Positions 16,270-24,218 of a stretch of DNA of 32,954 bases are shown piece by piece (the first letter of the stretch is position 1; each line of letters opens with the position of its first letter). Position numbers and translations under genes: made by a program. This DNA comes from Methylovulum psychrotolerans (GTDB taxonomy: Bacteria; Pseudomonadota; Gammaproteobacteria; Methylococcales; Methylomonadaceae). The stretch is taken from NCBI RefSeq assembly GCF_002923755.1, contig NZ_PGFZ01000001.1, forward strand, positions 931,109-964,062, written 5' to 3'. Below the pieces are notes generated by a model. The model was given only the letters and a program-made list of their open reading frames with translations, made no database searches and was not told the DNA's origin.

Positions 16270-17253
16270 ATGTCAGACGATAGTTGTAATATTATTAATA
16301 AAAACGGATACGGATTCGATCCCAGCTATGGCTATTCTTTAGAACAATTATTAAATGTTGGCAGCCCCAAGCCCCCGAAGGACTTTCTGGCGTTCTGGCA
16401 GCAGCGTTACCAACAGGCGTTACGGATAGCACCCTTGCCAAAAATCACCTTTATCAGCACCGACAAATCCGGTTGGCAAATCTTCCACATCAGCTACACC
16501 TCCACCGACCAGCGTCGGATCCGTTGCTGGCTGATGCTGCCCACGCACGGCGTGGTCAAGCGCGGTTTTGTCATAGGGCATGGTTACGGGGGGCGTACCG
16601 CGCCGGATTTTCACCTGCCGTTTCAGGACGCGGCCTTGCTGTTCCCCTGCTTTCGTGGCCTGGGCCTAAGCCACGAAGCGGATATATCACCCGACCCGTT
16701 CTGGCATGTCCGCCACCATATCGAAGATGCCGACCAGTATGTGCTGGGCGGTTGTGTAGAAGATCTCTGGCTGGCGACCAGCACCCTCCTCAACCTATTT
16801 CCGTATTTAAGCGGCCATTTAGGCTATCTGGGCATCAGTTTCGCCGGAGGCATAGGGGCACTGGCTTTAGCCGTGGAACAACGTATCGCCAGGGCGCATT
16901 TCAACGTGCCGACCTTTGGCAACCAGCCCCTGCGCCTGCGCCTGCCCTCGCAAGGCAGCGCCAGCAGTGTCCAGCAATATTATTGCGGGCATAAAAAACA
17001 GACGTTGAAAGTGTTGCGCTACTACGACGCGGCCACCGCCGCCCAGCATATTACCCTGCCCGTGCATTGCGCCTGCGCCACCTTTGACCCTTGCGTAGCG
17101 CCGCCTGGACAATTTGCTATTTACAATGCCTTACCCGGAGAAAAACAGTTATTTGTCTTAGAGGCCGGACATTATAACTACCCAAACCAAGCCCAACAGC
17201 AAGATCAGCTAATTAATGAGCTGGCGGCTTTTTTTGCACCACTAGCAAAATAA
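16270..17253 (+). CDS. Acetylxylan esterase/cephalosporin-C deacetylase-like hydrolase (AXE1 family)
   Basis: This 327-residue alpha/beta-hydrolase starts at ATG 16270, with GAGGA six bases upstream. Family features are the N-terminal P-KDFLAFWQQ segment, the GHGYGG oxyanion loop, FRGLGLS, the nucleophile elbow GISFAGG, the acid residue in ATFDPCVAPPGQFAIYN and the catalytic histidine in EAGHYNY. The enzymes remove acetyl groups from sugars. No signal peptide is seen, so it acts in the cytoplasm on small acetylated sugars. A second esterase gene follows 42 bases later on the same strand. Confidence 0.87.
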   Translation: MSDDSCNIINKNGYGFDPSYGYSLEQLLNVGSPKPPKDFLAFWQQRYQQALRIAPLPKITFISTDKSGWQIFHISYTSTDQRRIRCWLMLPTHGVVKRGFVIGHGYGGRTAPDFHLPFQDAALLFPCFRGLGLSHEADISPDPFWHVRHHIEDADQYVLGGCVEDLWLATSTLLNLFPYLSGHLGYLGISFAGGIGALALAVEQRIARAHFNVPTFGNQPLRLRLPSQGSASSVQQYYCGHKKQTLKVLRYYDAATAAQHITLPVHCACATFDPCVAPPGQFAIYNALPGEKQLFVLEAGHYNYPNQAQQQDQLINELAAFFAPLAK

Positions 17254-17295
17254 CCCTTACACCTATAACCCACACAAGCAATCAGGAGTTGTGCG

Positions 17296-18024
17296 ATGAA
17301 CCGCGAATATCACAAATGGTGGAGTGATAATTTACAACGCGATATGGAATTACTGATTTTCGGCCATGCAGGCGCGAAAGTGCTGGTATTTCCCACCCGT
17401 GACGGACGGTTTGACGAATATGAAAGGCTGGGCATGGTCAAGGCGCTAAAACACAAGATAGATGAAGGCTGGCTGCAACTGTACTGCATTGATGCCGTTT
17501 ATGCGGAAACCTTTTATTGCTGGTGGGCGCACCCCTCAGGCCGTATCCAACGGCATATTGCTTATGAAGATTATGTGATAAAAGAAGTGCTGCCGTTTAT
17601 GGACAGCCTAAACCCGCACGAATGCACCATTTCGCACGGCCTAAGCCTAGGCGCGTTTCATGCCGCCAACACTGCCTTCCGGCATCCGCACTTATTTAAA
17701 AAACTGGTGGCGTTTTCAGGCCGTTACGACCTGACCTTAAATGTTGAATATTTCAATGACTTGCTGGACGGCTTTTACAATGAAGACGTGTACTACCACA
17801 CCCCCTCACATTTTTTGCCCAATCTGGAAAGTGATGATGTGTTAAGCAAACTGAAAGAAATGGATATTATCTTGGTCATCGGCAATGAAGATCCGTTTTT
17901 GGAGAATAACCAACAGCTTAGCACAACCTTAGCACACAAGGGCATCCGCCATCAGCTCATTTTATGGAATGAACGGGCGCATAGCGGCTATTACTGGCGG
18001 CGTATGGCACCGTTATATATTTAA
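17296..18024 (+). CDS. Putative alpha/beta-hydrolase esterase
   Basis: This 242-residue protein has an alpha/beta-hydrolase fold: an early strand KVLVFPTRDGR, the nucleophile elbow HGLSLGAFHAAN, a candidate acid at VIGNEDPF and a candidate histidine at NERAHSGYYWRR. It matches a family of cytoplasmic esterase-like proteins without defined substrates. The start has AGGAG eight bases upstream. It follows the AXE1-family gene in the same direction and is probably co-transcribed, so both may act on acylated sugars. Confidence 0.8.
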   Translation: MNREYHKWWSDNLQRDMELLIFGHAGAKVLVFPTRDGRFDEYERLGMVKALKHKIDEGWLQLYCIDAVYAETFYCWWAHPSGRIQRHIAYEDYVIKEVLPFMDSLNPHECTISHGLSLGAFHAANTAFRHPHLFKKLVAFSGRYDLTLNVEYFNDLLDGFYNEDVYYHTPSHFLPNLESDDVLSKLKEMDIILVIGNEDPFLENNQQLSTTLAHKGIRHQLILWNERAHSGYYWRRMAPLYI

Positions 18025-18032
18025 GACAGCCA

Positions 18033-18061
18033 GCCTTTCAGGCCACCAAAACCTGAAAGGC
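18033..18061. terminator. Inverted-repeat hairpin between convergent genes
   Basis: A perfect 10-bp inverted repeat GCCTTTCAGG/CCTGAAAGGC with a nine-base spacer lies nine bases after the esterase stop and 48 bases beyond the Hsp20 stop. There is no T-run, so it may act as a transcript-end stabiliser or bidirectional terminator. Confidence 0.5.
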
Positions 18062-18108
18062 CGACTTCACAAGCACCTAACTAAGGCAAACGCCCCACAA
18101 TAAAGGCG

Positions 18109-18546
18109 TTATTCCTCCGTCGCCACATTGATCTTTTTCGGCTGTACGGCGGCGCGTTTGGGGATAACGATTTCCAGTACACCATGCTTGGACTTGGCGC
18201 TGATAGCCTCGGCATCGGCGGTGTCCGGTAAGCTGAAGCGGCGGTAAAAGCTGCCAAAAGAACGCTCGACCCGCTTATAGCCTTCCTGCTCGGTGGTGGC
18301 TTCGGTCTTTTTCTCACCCTTCACCGTCAACACCCCATTCTCCATGCTGATGTCGATCGCTTCGGGTTTAACGCCCGGAATATCGGCATGTAAAATAAAT
18401 TTATCGCTTTCTTCTTTAATATCCACTGCGGGCGCCCACTCCGCCGTGGCAATCGAACCTTCACCGACACTGCTTTGATAACCGCGCTCCAGCTCTTTTT
18501 GCAATTGGTTTAATAAGCCCCAGGGCTGATAACGGACAATAGCCAT
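18109..18546 (-). CDS. Hsp20/alpha-crystallin small heat-shock protein
   Basis: This 145-residue chaperone has an N-terminal arm (RYQPWGLLNQLQKELER) and then the alpha-crystallin domain from ~45 to 135: APAVDIKEESDKF, ADIPGVKPEAIDIS, NGVLTVKGEK, RSFGSFYRRFSLPD, HGVLEIVIPK. These match the IbpA/Hsp20 class A pattern, though the usual I-x-I tail is replaced by KKINVATEE. It holds unfolded proteins in the cytoplasm during stress. ATG 18546 is chosen over 18558 because GGAGG lies six bases before it. Confidence 0.95.
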   Translation of the reverse strand: MAIVRYQPWGLLNQLQKELERGYQSSVGEGSIATAEWAPAVDIKEESDKFILHADIPGVKPEAIDISMENGVLTVKGEKKTEATTEQEGYKRVERSFGSFYRRFSLPDTADAEAISAKSKHGVLEIVIPKRAAVQPKKINVATEE

Positions 18547-18701
18547 AATAACCTCCAATCTATTCAGTGATAATAACCTTACAATGAAAAAGTTTATTGG
18601 GTACCCGATGACGATATAAGGTAGGCTAATAGGGTTTTCAATAGGGCCGAAATAATTTTTTTTCTAAGGCTTGAGGTTTATCCGGCCTAACGACCACCGA
18701 T

Positions 18702-18770
18702 TGTTTCAATTATATTTCATATTAATTTTATGAAACATCAATCTGTTTCATAATAAACAAAAATGAAACA
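18702..18770 (+). promoter_or_regulatory. Paired inverted repeats upstream of the sigma-54-type promoter (likely activator sites)
   Basis: Four half-sites alternate in direction: TGTTTCA at 18702-18708, TGAAACA at 18731-18737, TGTTTCA at 18744-18750 and TGAAACA at 18764-18770. The last pair forms the longer palindrome TGTTTCAT-N11-ATGAAACA. They lie about 80-150 bases upstream of the transcription start predicted from the promoter at 18825, the usual place for a sigma-54 enhancer-binding protein. The regulator is not encoded in this window. Confidence 0.6.
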
Positions 18771-18824
18771 CTACTAAGCTACTAAATCTGATAAAAATAT
18801 TATTATAACAATAAGTTATAATAA

Positions 18825-18840
18825 TGGCATAAGCATTGCT
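18825..18840 (+). promoter_or_regulatory. Sigma-54 (-24/-12) promoter
   Basis: TGGCATAAGCATTGCT has the GG and GC elements at the exact consensus spacing (TGGCAY-N5-TTGCW). It lies 80 bases before the persulfide dioxygenase ATG. Known FisR-type regulators activate persulfide dioxygenase genes through sigma-54 in other proteobacteria, which makes the site biologically sensible. Confidence 0.7.
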
Positions 18841-18919
18841 ATCCACAAGATATAACCATAACAATACAAAAATCCTGCACAACAGGCATCCCTCCCCATT
18901 AAACACACGAGGCCGCACC

Positions 18920-20008
18920 ATGTTATTTAAACAACTCTTCGATACCGAAACGTGGACTTACACTTATCTGATTGCCGACCCTATCAGCAAAGATGCCGTG
19001 TTTATCGATCCCGTCAACACCCATATCGACGATTACATCAGCTTATTGGCGACGCACGGCTTGCAGTTGAAATACACGTTTGAAACCCATGTCCATGCCG
19101 ACCACATCACCGCAGGCGGTTTGTTACGCCAACGCTTAGGCACACCCACCGCCGTTAGCGAACTGTGCGGGGCGACCACCGCCGACATCCAAATCCAAGA
19201 TGGCGACGTGTTTGCCTTTGGCGACAACGAACAGATCAAAGTCATTGCCACTCCAGGCCATACCCCCGGCAGCTTATCGTTTTTATGGCGTGACCGCTTA
19301 TTTACCGGCGACTCCTTATTGATTGGCGGCTGTGGCCGTACCGATTTCCAAGGCGGCAATGCCGGGGCTTTATACGACTGCATCAACCAACGCCTGTTCA
19401 CCTTAGCCGACGAAACCTTGGTCTACCCTGGCCATGACTACCAAGGCCGCTGGGTCAGCAGCATTGGCCAAGAACGCACCACTAACCCGCGCCTGGCAGG
19501 CAAAACCCGCGAGCAGTTTATCGACATTATGGCGAATTTGGACTTGCCCAAGCCCCGCCTGATCGACGAGGCCGTACCCGCCAACCGCTATTGCGGCTTG
19601 GATGAAAAAGAACGCCAAGATGCGGTGGCGGTACGCGAACACAACACCCCAGCCAGACAAACGGGCACTGTCCAAGATTGGGTCGCCCAAGCCAAGCAGC
19701 AGATTACTGAAGTCACCGTCGACACCGCCAAAAAACTGCTGGCCGAAGGCAATGTGGTGTTAGTCGACACCCGCGAAGAAAGCGAATATGCCGCCGGACA
19801 TATTGATACGGCACTCCTGCTGCCGCGCGGCGTATTGGAATTTAAGATCGGTGGCATTCCCGAACTGGCCGACCACAGCAAAGCGGTGCTGATTTATTGC
19901 CGCACGGGCGGACGCTCGGCCTTAGCGGCACAAAGTATGCAGCAATTGGGTTATAAAAATGTGTTGTCTATGGCGGGCGGCTTTGAAGCTTGGCAAAAAA
20001 GTGCCTAA
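18920..20008 (+). CDS. Persulfide dioxygenase-rhodanese fusion
   Basis: This 362-residue protein has an N-terminal metallo-beta-lactamase-fold, ETHE1-like persulfide dioxygenase (~1-240) and a C-terminal rhodanese domain (~262-360). Metal ligands are in HVHADH (H57, H59, D61, H62), with GHTPGS, TGDSLLIGGCGRTDFQGG and YPGHDY also conserved. The rhodanese active loop is CRTGGRS with its catalytic cysteine. The enzyme oxidises glutathione persulfide to sulfite, and the rhodanese part can transfer sulfane sulfur between thiosulfate and glutathione. The start at ATG 18920 is supported by GAGG seven bases upstream. A sigma-54-type promoter precedes it and a SulP transporter follows 42 bases downstream. 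Confidence 0.93.
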   Translation: MLFKQLFDTETWTYTYLIADPISKDAVFIDPVNTHIDDYISLLATHGLQLKYTFETHVHADHITAGGLLRQRLGTPTAVSELCGATTADIQIQDGDVFAFGDNEQIKVIATPGHTPGSLSFLWRDRLFTGDSLLIGGCGRTDFQGGNAGALYDCINQRLFTLADETLVYPGHDYQGRWVSSIGQERTTNPRLAGKTREQFIDIMANLDLPKPRLIDEAVPANRYCGLDEKERQDAVAVREHNTPARQTGTVQDWVAQAKQQITEVTVDTAKKLLAEGNVVLVDTREESEYAAGHIDTALLLPRGVLEFKIGGIPELADHSKAVLIYCRTGGRSALAAQSMQQLGYKNVLSMAGGFEAWQKSA

Positions 20009-20050
20009 ATACGCCATAAAGCCAGCAGCCAATTCTTGGAGACCGCGATA

Positions 20051-21820
20051 ATGCCACCTTATTTATCTTTTCTTTATCTAAAGCTTAATAACCGGAACCA
20101 AGACATGCACGCTGAACGGGCTGCATTGGCAGCGTTTTTCCCCATTGTGGACTGGCTAAAAAACTACCGCCGCGAAGATATTAGCGATGATGTCTTTGCA
20201 GGTGTCATCACCGCGATTTTGTTAGTGCCGCAAGGCATCGCCTACGCATTACTGGCAGGTTTGCCGCCGCAATTGGGCTTGTACGCCAGCATATTACCGC
20301 CCATCGTTTATGCCCTGTTGGGCACTAGCCGCACCTTATCGGTAGGGCCTGTGTCGGTGGCCGCCATTATGATCGCCAGCGCCTTAACCGCCCCCGAAAT
20401 CAGCGCCTTGGGCAACCCTATCCAAAGCGGCCTGATTTTATCGGCGGAAATCGGCGCGATTATGCTGGCGATGGCGATGTTGCGCATGGGCGGCTTGGTG
20501 AATTTCATCAGCCACCCAGTCTTGGCGGGCTTTACCAGCGGCGCGGCCTTGCTGATTATCGTCAACCAATTGCCGCAAGTCTTCGGCGTAAAAATGCCCA
20601 CCTGCGCACTGGATTTGGGCTGTTACGCCCAAGCGGTGGGCAGCTTTTCCGCGCCGACCCTAGCCATCAGTTTAGGTTCTTTGGCGTTGTTAATTTTTTT
20701 CGGCTCGCCCCTCACCCGCTTACTGAAAAAATTGCGCGTTAACCTCTCGGCGATTACTGCTATCAGCAAATGCGGGCCGCTGTTAACCGTCATCCTGTCC
20801 ACCCTAGCCGTCAGTTACGCGGATTTTGGCGGCAACCCGGTGGCGATTGTCGGCCCTTTACCGTCAGGCTTCCCCAGCCCGCATTTTACTAGCGCCCATC
20901 TGGAAACCTGGCGGCTGTTACTGCCGTATGCGGGGTTTATTGGCCTGATCTCTTATGTCGAAAGCGTCGCCATCGCCAAAGTCACCGCCAATTTAAGGGG
21001 CGAAAAAATTGCCCCTAACCAAGAGCTGATTGCCTTGGGCAGTGCCAACTTAACTGCCTTCCTGTTCGGGGGAATGCCCGTAGCGGGCGGCTTTAGCCGG
21101 ACGATGGTCAACTTTTCGGCGGGCGCACGCACCCAAATGGCGATGATTATTGCCGCCACCTTGCTGGGCCTATCGGTGATTTTTTTAAGCGCGTCGTTTG
21201 CCAATATCCCCAAAGCGGCTCTGGCGGCGATTATCTTGGTCGCTATCTTCCGCTTGGTGCGCATTAAGCACATACTCCATACTTGGCGCTACGACGGCGG
21301 CGACGGCATGGCGGAATTGGCGACCTTGTTAGGCGTACTGGTGTTCGGCATCGAGCAAGGCATCACCTTAGGGATTATCCTGACCATCGCCAGCCATTTG
21401 CGCAAAACCAGCCAACCGCATATCGCCGTGGTTGGCCGAGTACCCGACACCGAGCATTTCCGTAACATCAAACGCCATAGCGTCGAAACTTGGCATCATT
21501 TGTTACTGGTGCGCATAGACGAAAGCATCACCTTCGCCAATGTCAGCTATATTGAAGATTATCTGGCCGGGGAATTGAAACGCCAACCCAACACCCGCCA
21601 TATCGTGCTGATTTTGAGCGCGGTCAATGACATTGATGCCACCGCCTTAGACGCGCTGGAACTGTTTAACCAAGGCCTGCAAGCGGCGGGGAAAACCCTG
21701 AACTTGTCGGAAGCCCAAGACAAAGTCATGGATAAGCTGGAAAAAACCGACTTTTTTGAGCAATTGCAGCCGGGCAAAGTATTCGCCAGAACCGAGGATG
21801 CCGTTAAAGCCTTGGGCTAG
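20051..21820 (+). CDS. SulP-family anion transporter with STAS domain
   Basis: This 589-residue transporter has ten or more membrane helices from ~30 to 430, with SulP hallmarks VFAGVITAILLVPQGIAYALLAGLPPQ, LGTSRTLSVGPVS and PVAGGFSRTMVNFSAGARTQ, followed by a cytoplasmic STAS domain (~435-560: HHLLLVRIDESITFANVSY ... LILSAVNDIDATALDALE). It probably carries sulfate, or another small anion such as bicarbonate. Placed 42 bases after the persulfide dioxygenase, it is likely part of the same transcript and may move the sulfite/sulfate formed. ATG 20051 is chosen, with GGAG nine bases before it; ATG 20105 is also possible. Confidence 0.93.
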   Translation: MPPYLSFLYLKLNNRNQDMHAERAALAAFFPIVDWLKNYRREDISDDVFAGVITAILLVPQGIAYALLAGLPPQLGLYASILPPIVYALLGTSRTLSVGPVSVAAIMIASALTAPEISALGNPIQSGLILSAEIGAIMLAMAMLRMGGLVNFISHPVLAGFTSGAALLIIVNQLPQVFGVKMPTCALDLGCYAQAVGSFSAPTLAISLGSLALLIFFGSPLTRLLKKLRVNLSAITAISKCGPLLTVILSTLAVSYADFGGNPVAIVGPLPSGFPSPHFTSAHLETWRLLLPYAGFIGLISYVESVAIAKVTANLRGEKIAPNQELIALGSANLTAFLFGGMPVAGGFSRTMVNFSAGARTQMAMIIAATLLGLSVIFLSASFANIPKAALAAIILVAIFRLVRIKHILHTWRYDGGDGMAELATLLGVLVFGIEQGITLGIILTIASHLRKTSQPHIAVVGRVPDTEHFRNIKRHSVETWHHLLLVRIDESITFANVSYIEDYLAGELKRQPNTRHIVLILSAVNDIDATALDALELFNQGLQAAGKTLNLSEAQDKVMDKLEKTDFFEQLQPGKVFARTEDAVKALG

Positions 21821-21859
21821 GCCAAATCACCAACATAGCCTATTGGGTCGGCATCCCCA

Positions 21860-22852
21860 TTATAAAACGCTAAACTGCCCAAGCAGTTGCTTGTAATCGT
21901 CAGCAATCGGATGGCCTGCCTCAGATTGCCCTAACCTATGCCTGTCCAGCAGTCCGTCAGCCGAAACTTGGTGTTCGGCTGACCATTGCTTAGGCCTAAC
22001 CAATTGATGCGGACGCACCTTACCATCAGTACCGAGGCAATGGCTACAAGACTGTAACGGCTCCGAACTGGTCAAATAACGGTACAGCTCTTCTACAAAG
22101 GCTGGTGAGTCGGTCAATTTGATGCCGTCTTGAGCCAGCCTTTCCATAGGCAGATGGCGTAGCTGCGGAATATAAATGCTTTGCGGACATTTATAAAAAT
22201 ACCCTTCATGGACGGAATGGCAACCCCAGACATGCGCCAGTTTACAGCTTTTATAAACCCGCCGCGCCAAAGCCTGATCCTCGTAACCGGCGGTGGCAAA
22301 AGTCGCCCGGAATTGGTCAAAATAATACACGCGCAAGCGCACCCCATATTTTATCGCCTGCTGTTTGGCCGCTGCCAGCACATTTTCGGGCAAGCGTGAA
22401 TCTGGATACACCGATATTTCTAACTCATTAATCAGCGTCCAAACGGCTTCCGGCATACGCGGCAATAACAGGCCGTTAGTTACTAACAGAATATAACCGC
22501 AGATGCCACTGCTGCGGATGGCTTGCAGTACCGCAGGCAAATCGGGGTGAAGCAAAGGTTCACCCCCTAACACTTTTACAAAACGGGGGCTATAGAATTT
22601 AGCCAGCAGTGAAAAATCCCGCAACACAGTAGCCGGATCAGCCACTTTCTTTTTCACACCCGGAGACGCGTGGTTACAATCCAAACAGGTCAGGTTACAA
22701 TGGTCAACAACGTTTAATTCACAGCCATTTTGTGGCTGTAGCTTGCCGTTGACTAAGGTGACAGATGATGTCGCGGACAGGCCAATTGTCGGGCCGGCAA
22801 CGGCATCAGGCCGGGCAAAGCGGGATATAAGCCGCTGCTTTATATTCAACAT
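21860..22852 (-). CDS. Radical SAM enzyme, operon-terminal gene
   Basis: This 330-residue protein has the canonical CxxxCxxC iron-sulfur motif CNLTCLDC at residues 52-59, a KVLGGEPLLHPDL motif for SAM binding and LLVTNGLLL. Additional cysteines in CKLAHVWGCHSVHEGYFYKC and CSHCLG suggest a second cluster or a twitch/SPASM-type region. It may modify a peptide, carbohydrate or other substrate of the HPr-kinase/PqqD operon. It is the last gene of that operon. The original upstream stop lay only 14 bases before its ATG; IS copy 2 now separates them, so expression may be lost or driven by IS transcription. Confidence 0.85.
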   Translation of the reverse strand: MLNIKQRLISRFARPDAVAGPTIGLSATSSVTLVNGKLQPQNGCELNVVDHCNLTCLDCNHASPGVKKKVADPATVLRDFSLLAKFYSPRFVKVLGGEPLLHPDLPAVLQAIRSSGICGYILLVTNGLLLPRMPEAVWTLINELEISVYPDSRLPENVLAAAKQQAIKYGVRLRVYYFDQFRATFATAGYEDQALARRVYKSCKLAHVWGCHSVHEGYFYKCPQSIYIPQLRHLPMERLAQDGIKLTDSPAFVEELYRYLTSSEPLQSCSHCLGTDGKVRPHQLVRPKQWSAEHQVSADGLLDRHRLGQSEAGHPIADDYKQLLGQFSVL

Positions 22853-22866
22853 AAGATTCTTTGCTT

Positions 22867-22903
22867 TTAGTCGCCGTTATTATTGGGTAAAACGGCGACA
22901 CGC
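22867..22903 (-). other. Residual 3' end of the HPr-kinase/GT2 gene beyond IS copy 2
   Basis: After removing the IS and one CGC duplication, the frame from LDRQR continues with VAVLPNNNGD and stops at TAA (22869-22867), 14 bases before the radical SAM ATG. This gives a 606-residue original protein. The bases are a non-coding remnant at present. Confidence 0.8.
22901..22903. repeat. Target-site duplication (CGC), left of IS copy 2
   Basis: It matches CGC at 24235-24237 on the other side of the element. Confidence 0.85.
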
Positions 22904-22942
22904 TTAAGTGGCCCCCATTGTCCAGACAATATTTAGCCTAGT

Positions 22943-23893
22943 TTAAGATAGTGTCATTGCCATTGCAGCGGATTGGCGCTGCCCCGTTTCTCCGTTTGAA
23001 GCATTTCGTTTATCGCTAAAATGATCTGCTATTTTTGCCCCGCCGCCGACCGCCGTCCGATAGACTTCATCGGGCGTTTTATAGCCCAGTGATTGATGGT
23101 AACGTCCGCTGTTGTAGAAAACAAAATAGTCGGCCAGCCCTGATAGCAATTCCGGCAAATGGGCGTAACCTTTCAGATAAACATCCTCATGCTTGACGCT
23201 CCGCCACAGCCGTTCGACAAAAATATTGTCCAATGCCCTGCCGCGTCCGTCCATGCTGATTGTGATGCCGTTGTCCTTGAGTACGGCTATCCATTTGTCG
23301 CTGGTGAACTGCGCCCCTTGGTCGGTGTTGAAGATTTCGGGTATCCCGTAGAGCCTGAGCGCAGTTGCCAAGCAATCCACGCAAAAGCCGACATCCATCG
23401 TGTTCGACACTTCCCAAGCCAAAACCTTACGGCTGTACCAGTCGATGACCGCCACCAGGTAGACAAAACCGTGCGCCAGCCGGATATAGGTTATGTCCGT
23501 ACTCCAAACGTGGTTAGGGCGGACAATGCCCAAGCCCCTGAGCAAATACGGGTAAACCGCGTGCGCCGGGTGGCTTTTGCTGGTGTTGGGGCCGGGTGCC
23601 ATCCCTGCCAAGCCCAGGATGTGCATCAGGCGCTGCACGCGCTTGCGGTTGACGCAATGGCCTTCGGCGCGTAGCCAAGCCACCATTTTCCGGCTGCCGT
23701 AAAAGGGGCGGCGGGTGTATTCCTCGTCCAACAAGCGCAGCAACATCAGTTCGAACCCGTCCACCCTTTCCGCTTTACCCGCATACACGGTCGACCGGGC
23801 GATGCCCGCCAAACGGCATTGGGCTGTTACTGGCAACTGCCCGTCATTGGGGGCAACCCACGCTTGCCGCAGGCTTAAGGGTTGATCCCGGAC
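22943..23893 (-). CDS. IS3-family transposase OrfB, DDE integrase domain (copy 2)
   Basis: Identical in protein sequence to OrfB of copy 1, with all three catalytic residues (WSTDIT, FNTDQG, FVERLW) intact. Normally produced as an OrfAB fusion after a -1 slip at the A8 run near 23894-23901. Without a slip the first candidate start is TTG at 23836. Confidence 0.93.
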   Translation of the reverse strand, partial: VRDQPLSLRQAWVAPNDGQLPVTAQCRLAGIARSTVYAGKAERVDGFELMLLRLLDEEYTRRPFYGSRKMVAWLRAEGHCVNRKRVQRLMHILGLAGMAPGPNTSKSHPAHAVYPYLLRGLGIVRPNHVWSTDITYIRLAHGFVYLVAVIDWYSRKVLAWEVSNTMDVGFCVDCLATALRLYGIPEIFNTDQGAQFTSDKWIAVLKDNGITISMDGRGRALDNIFVERLWRSVKHEDVYLKGYAHLPELLSGLADYFVFYNSGRYHQSLGYKTPDEVYRTAVGGGAKIADHFSDKRNASNGETGQRQSAAMAMTLS

Positions 23894-24168
23894 TTTTTTT
23901 TCAGCCAGTCCAACTCCATGTTGAGCTGTCCTATCTTGGCGTACAGGCGTTCGGGGTCGCTTTGCGGGTCAACCGCCTTCGGGCCGCGCTTCGTCTCAAA
24001 CAGTTGCCCGGCATTCTCCAGCAAGGCTTTTTTCCAGAGGCCGACTTGCGTCGGATGGGCACCGTGTTCTTGGGCTATCTCATTGGCCGTCTTTGTACCT
24101 TTGACCGCCTCCAACGCCACCTTCGCCTTTTGTGCGCCGGTCATCAATTTACGCTTTTTCTCACTCAT
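23875..24168 (-). CDS. IS3-family transposase OrfA (copy 2)
   Basis: 97-residue helix-turn-helix protein, identical to copy 1 OrfA except alanine instead of valine at residue 37. Overlaps OrfB and carries the same A8 frameshift run near its end. Confidence 0.92.
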   Translation of the reverse strand: MSEKKRKLMTGAQKAKVALEAVKGTKTANEIAQEHGAHPTQVGLWKKALLENAGQLFETKRGPKAVDPQSDPERLYAKIGQLNMELDWLKKKSGINP

Positions 24169-24218
24169 TTTCGTCCACCTGTTTTATGATGGACACCATC
24201 TTAAATTATTGTCTGTTT

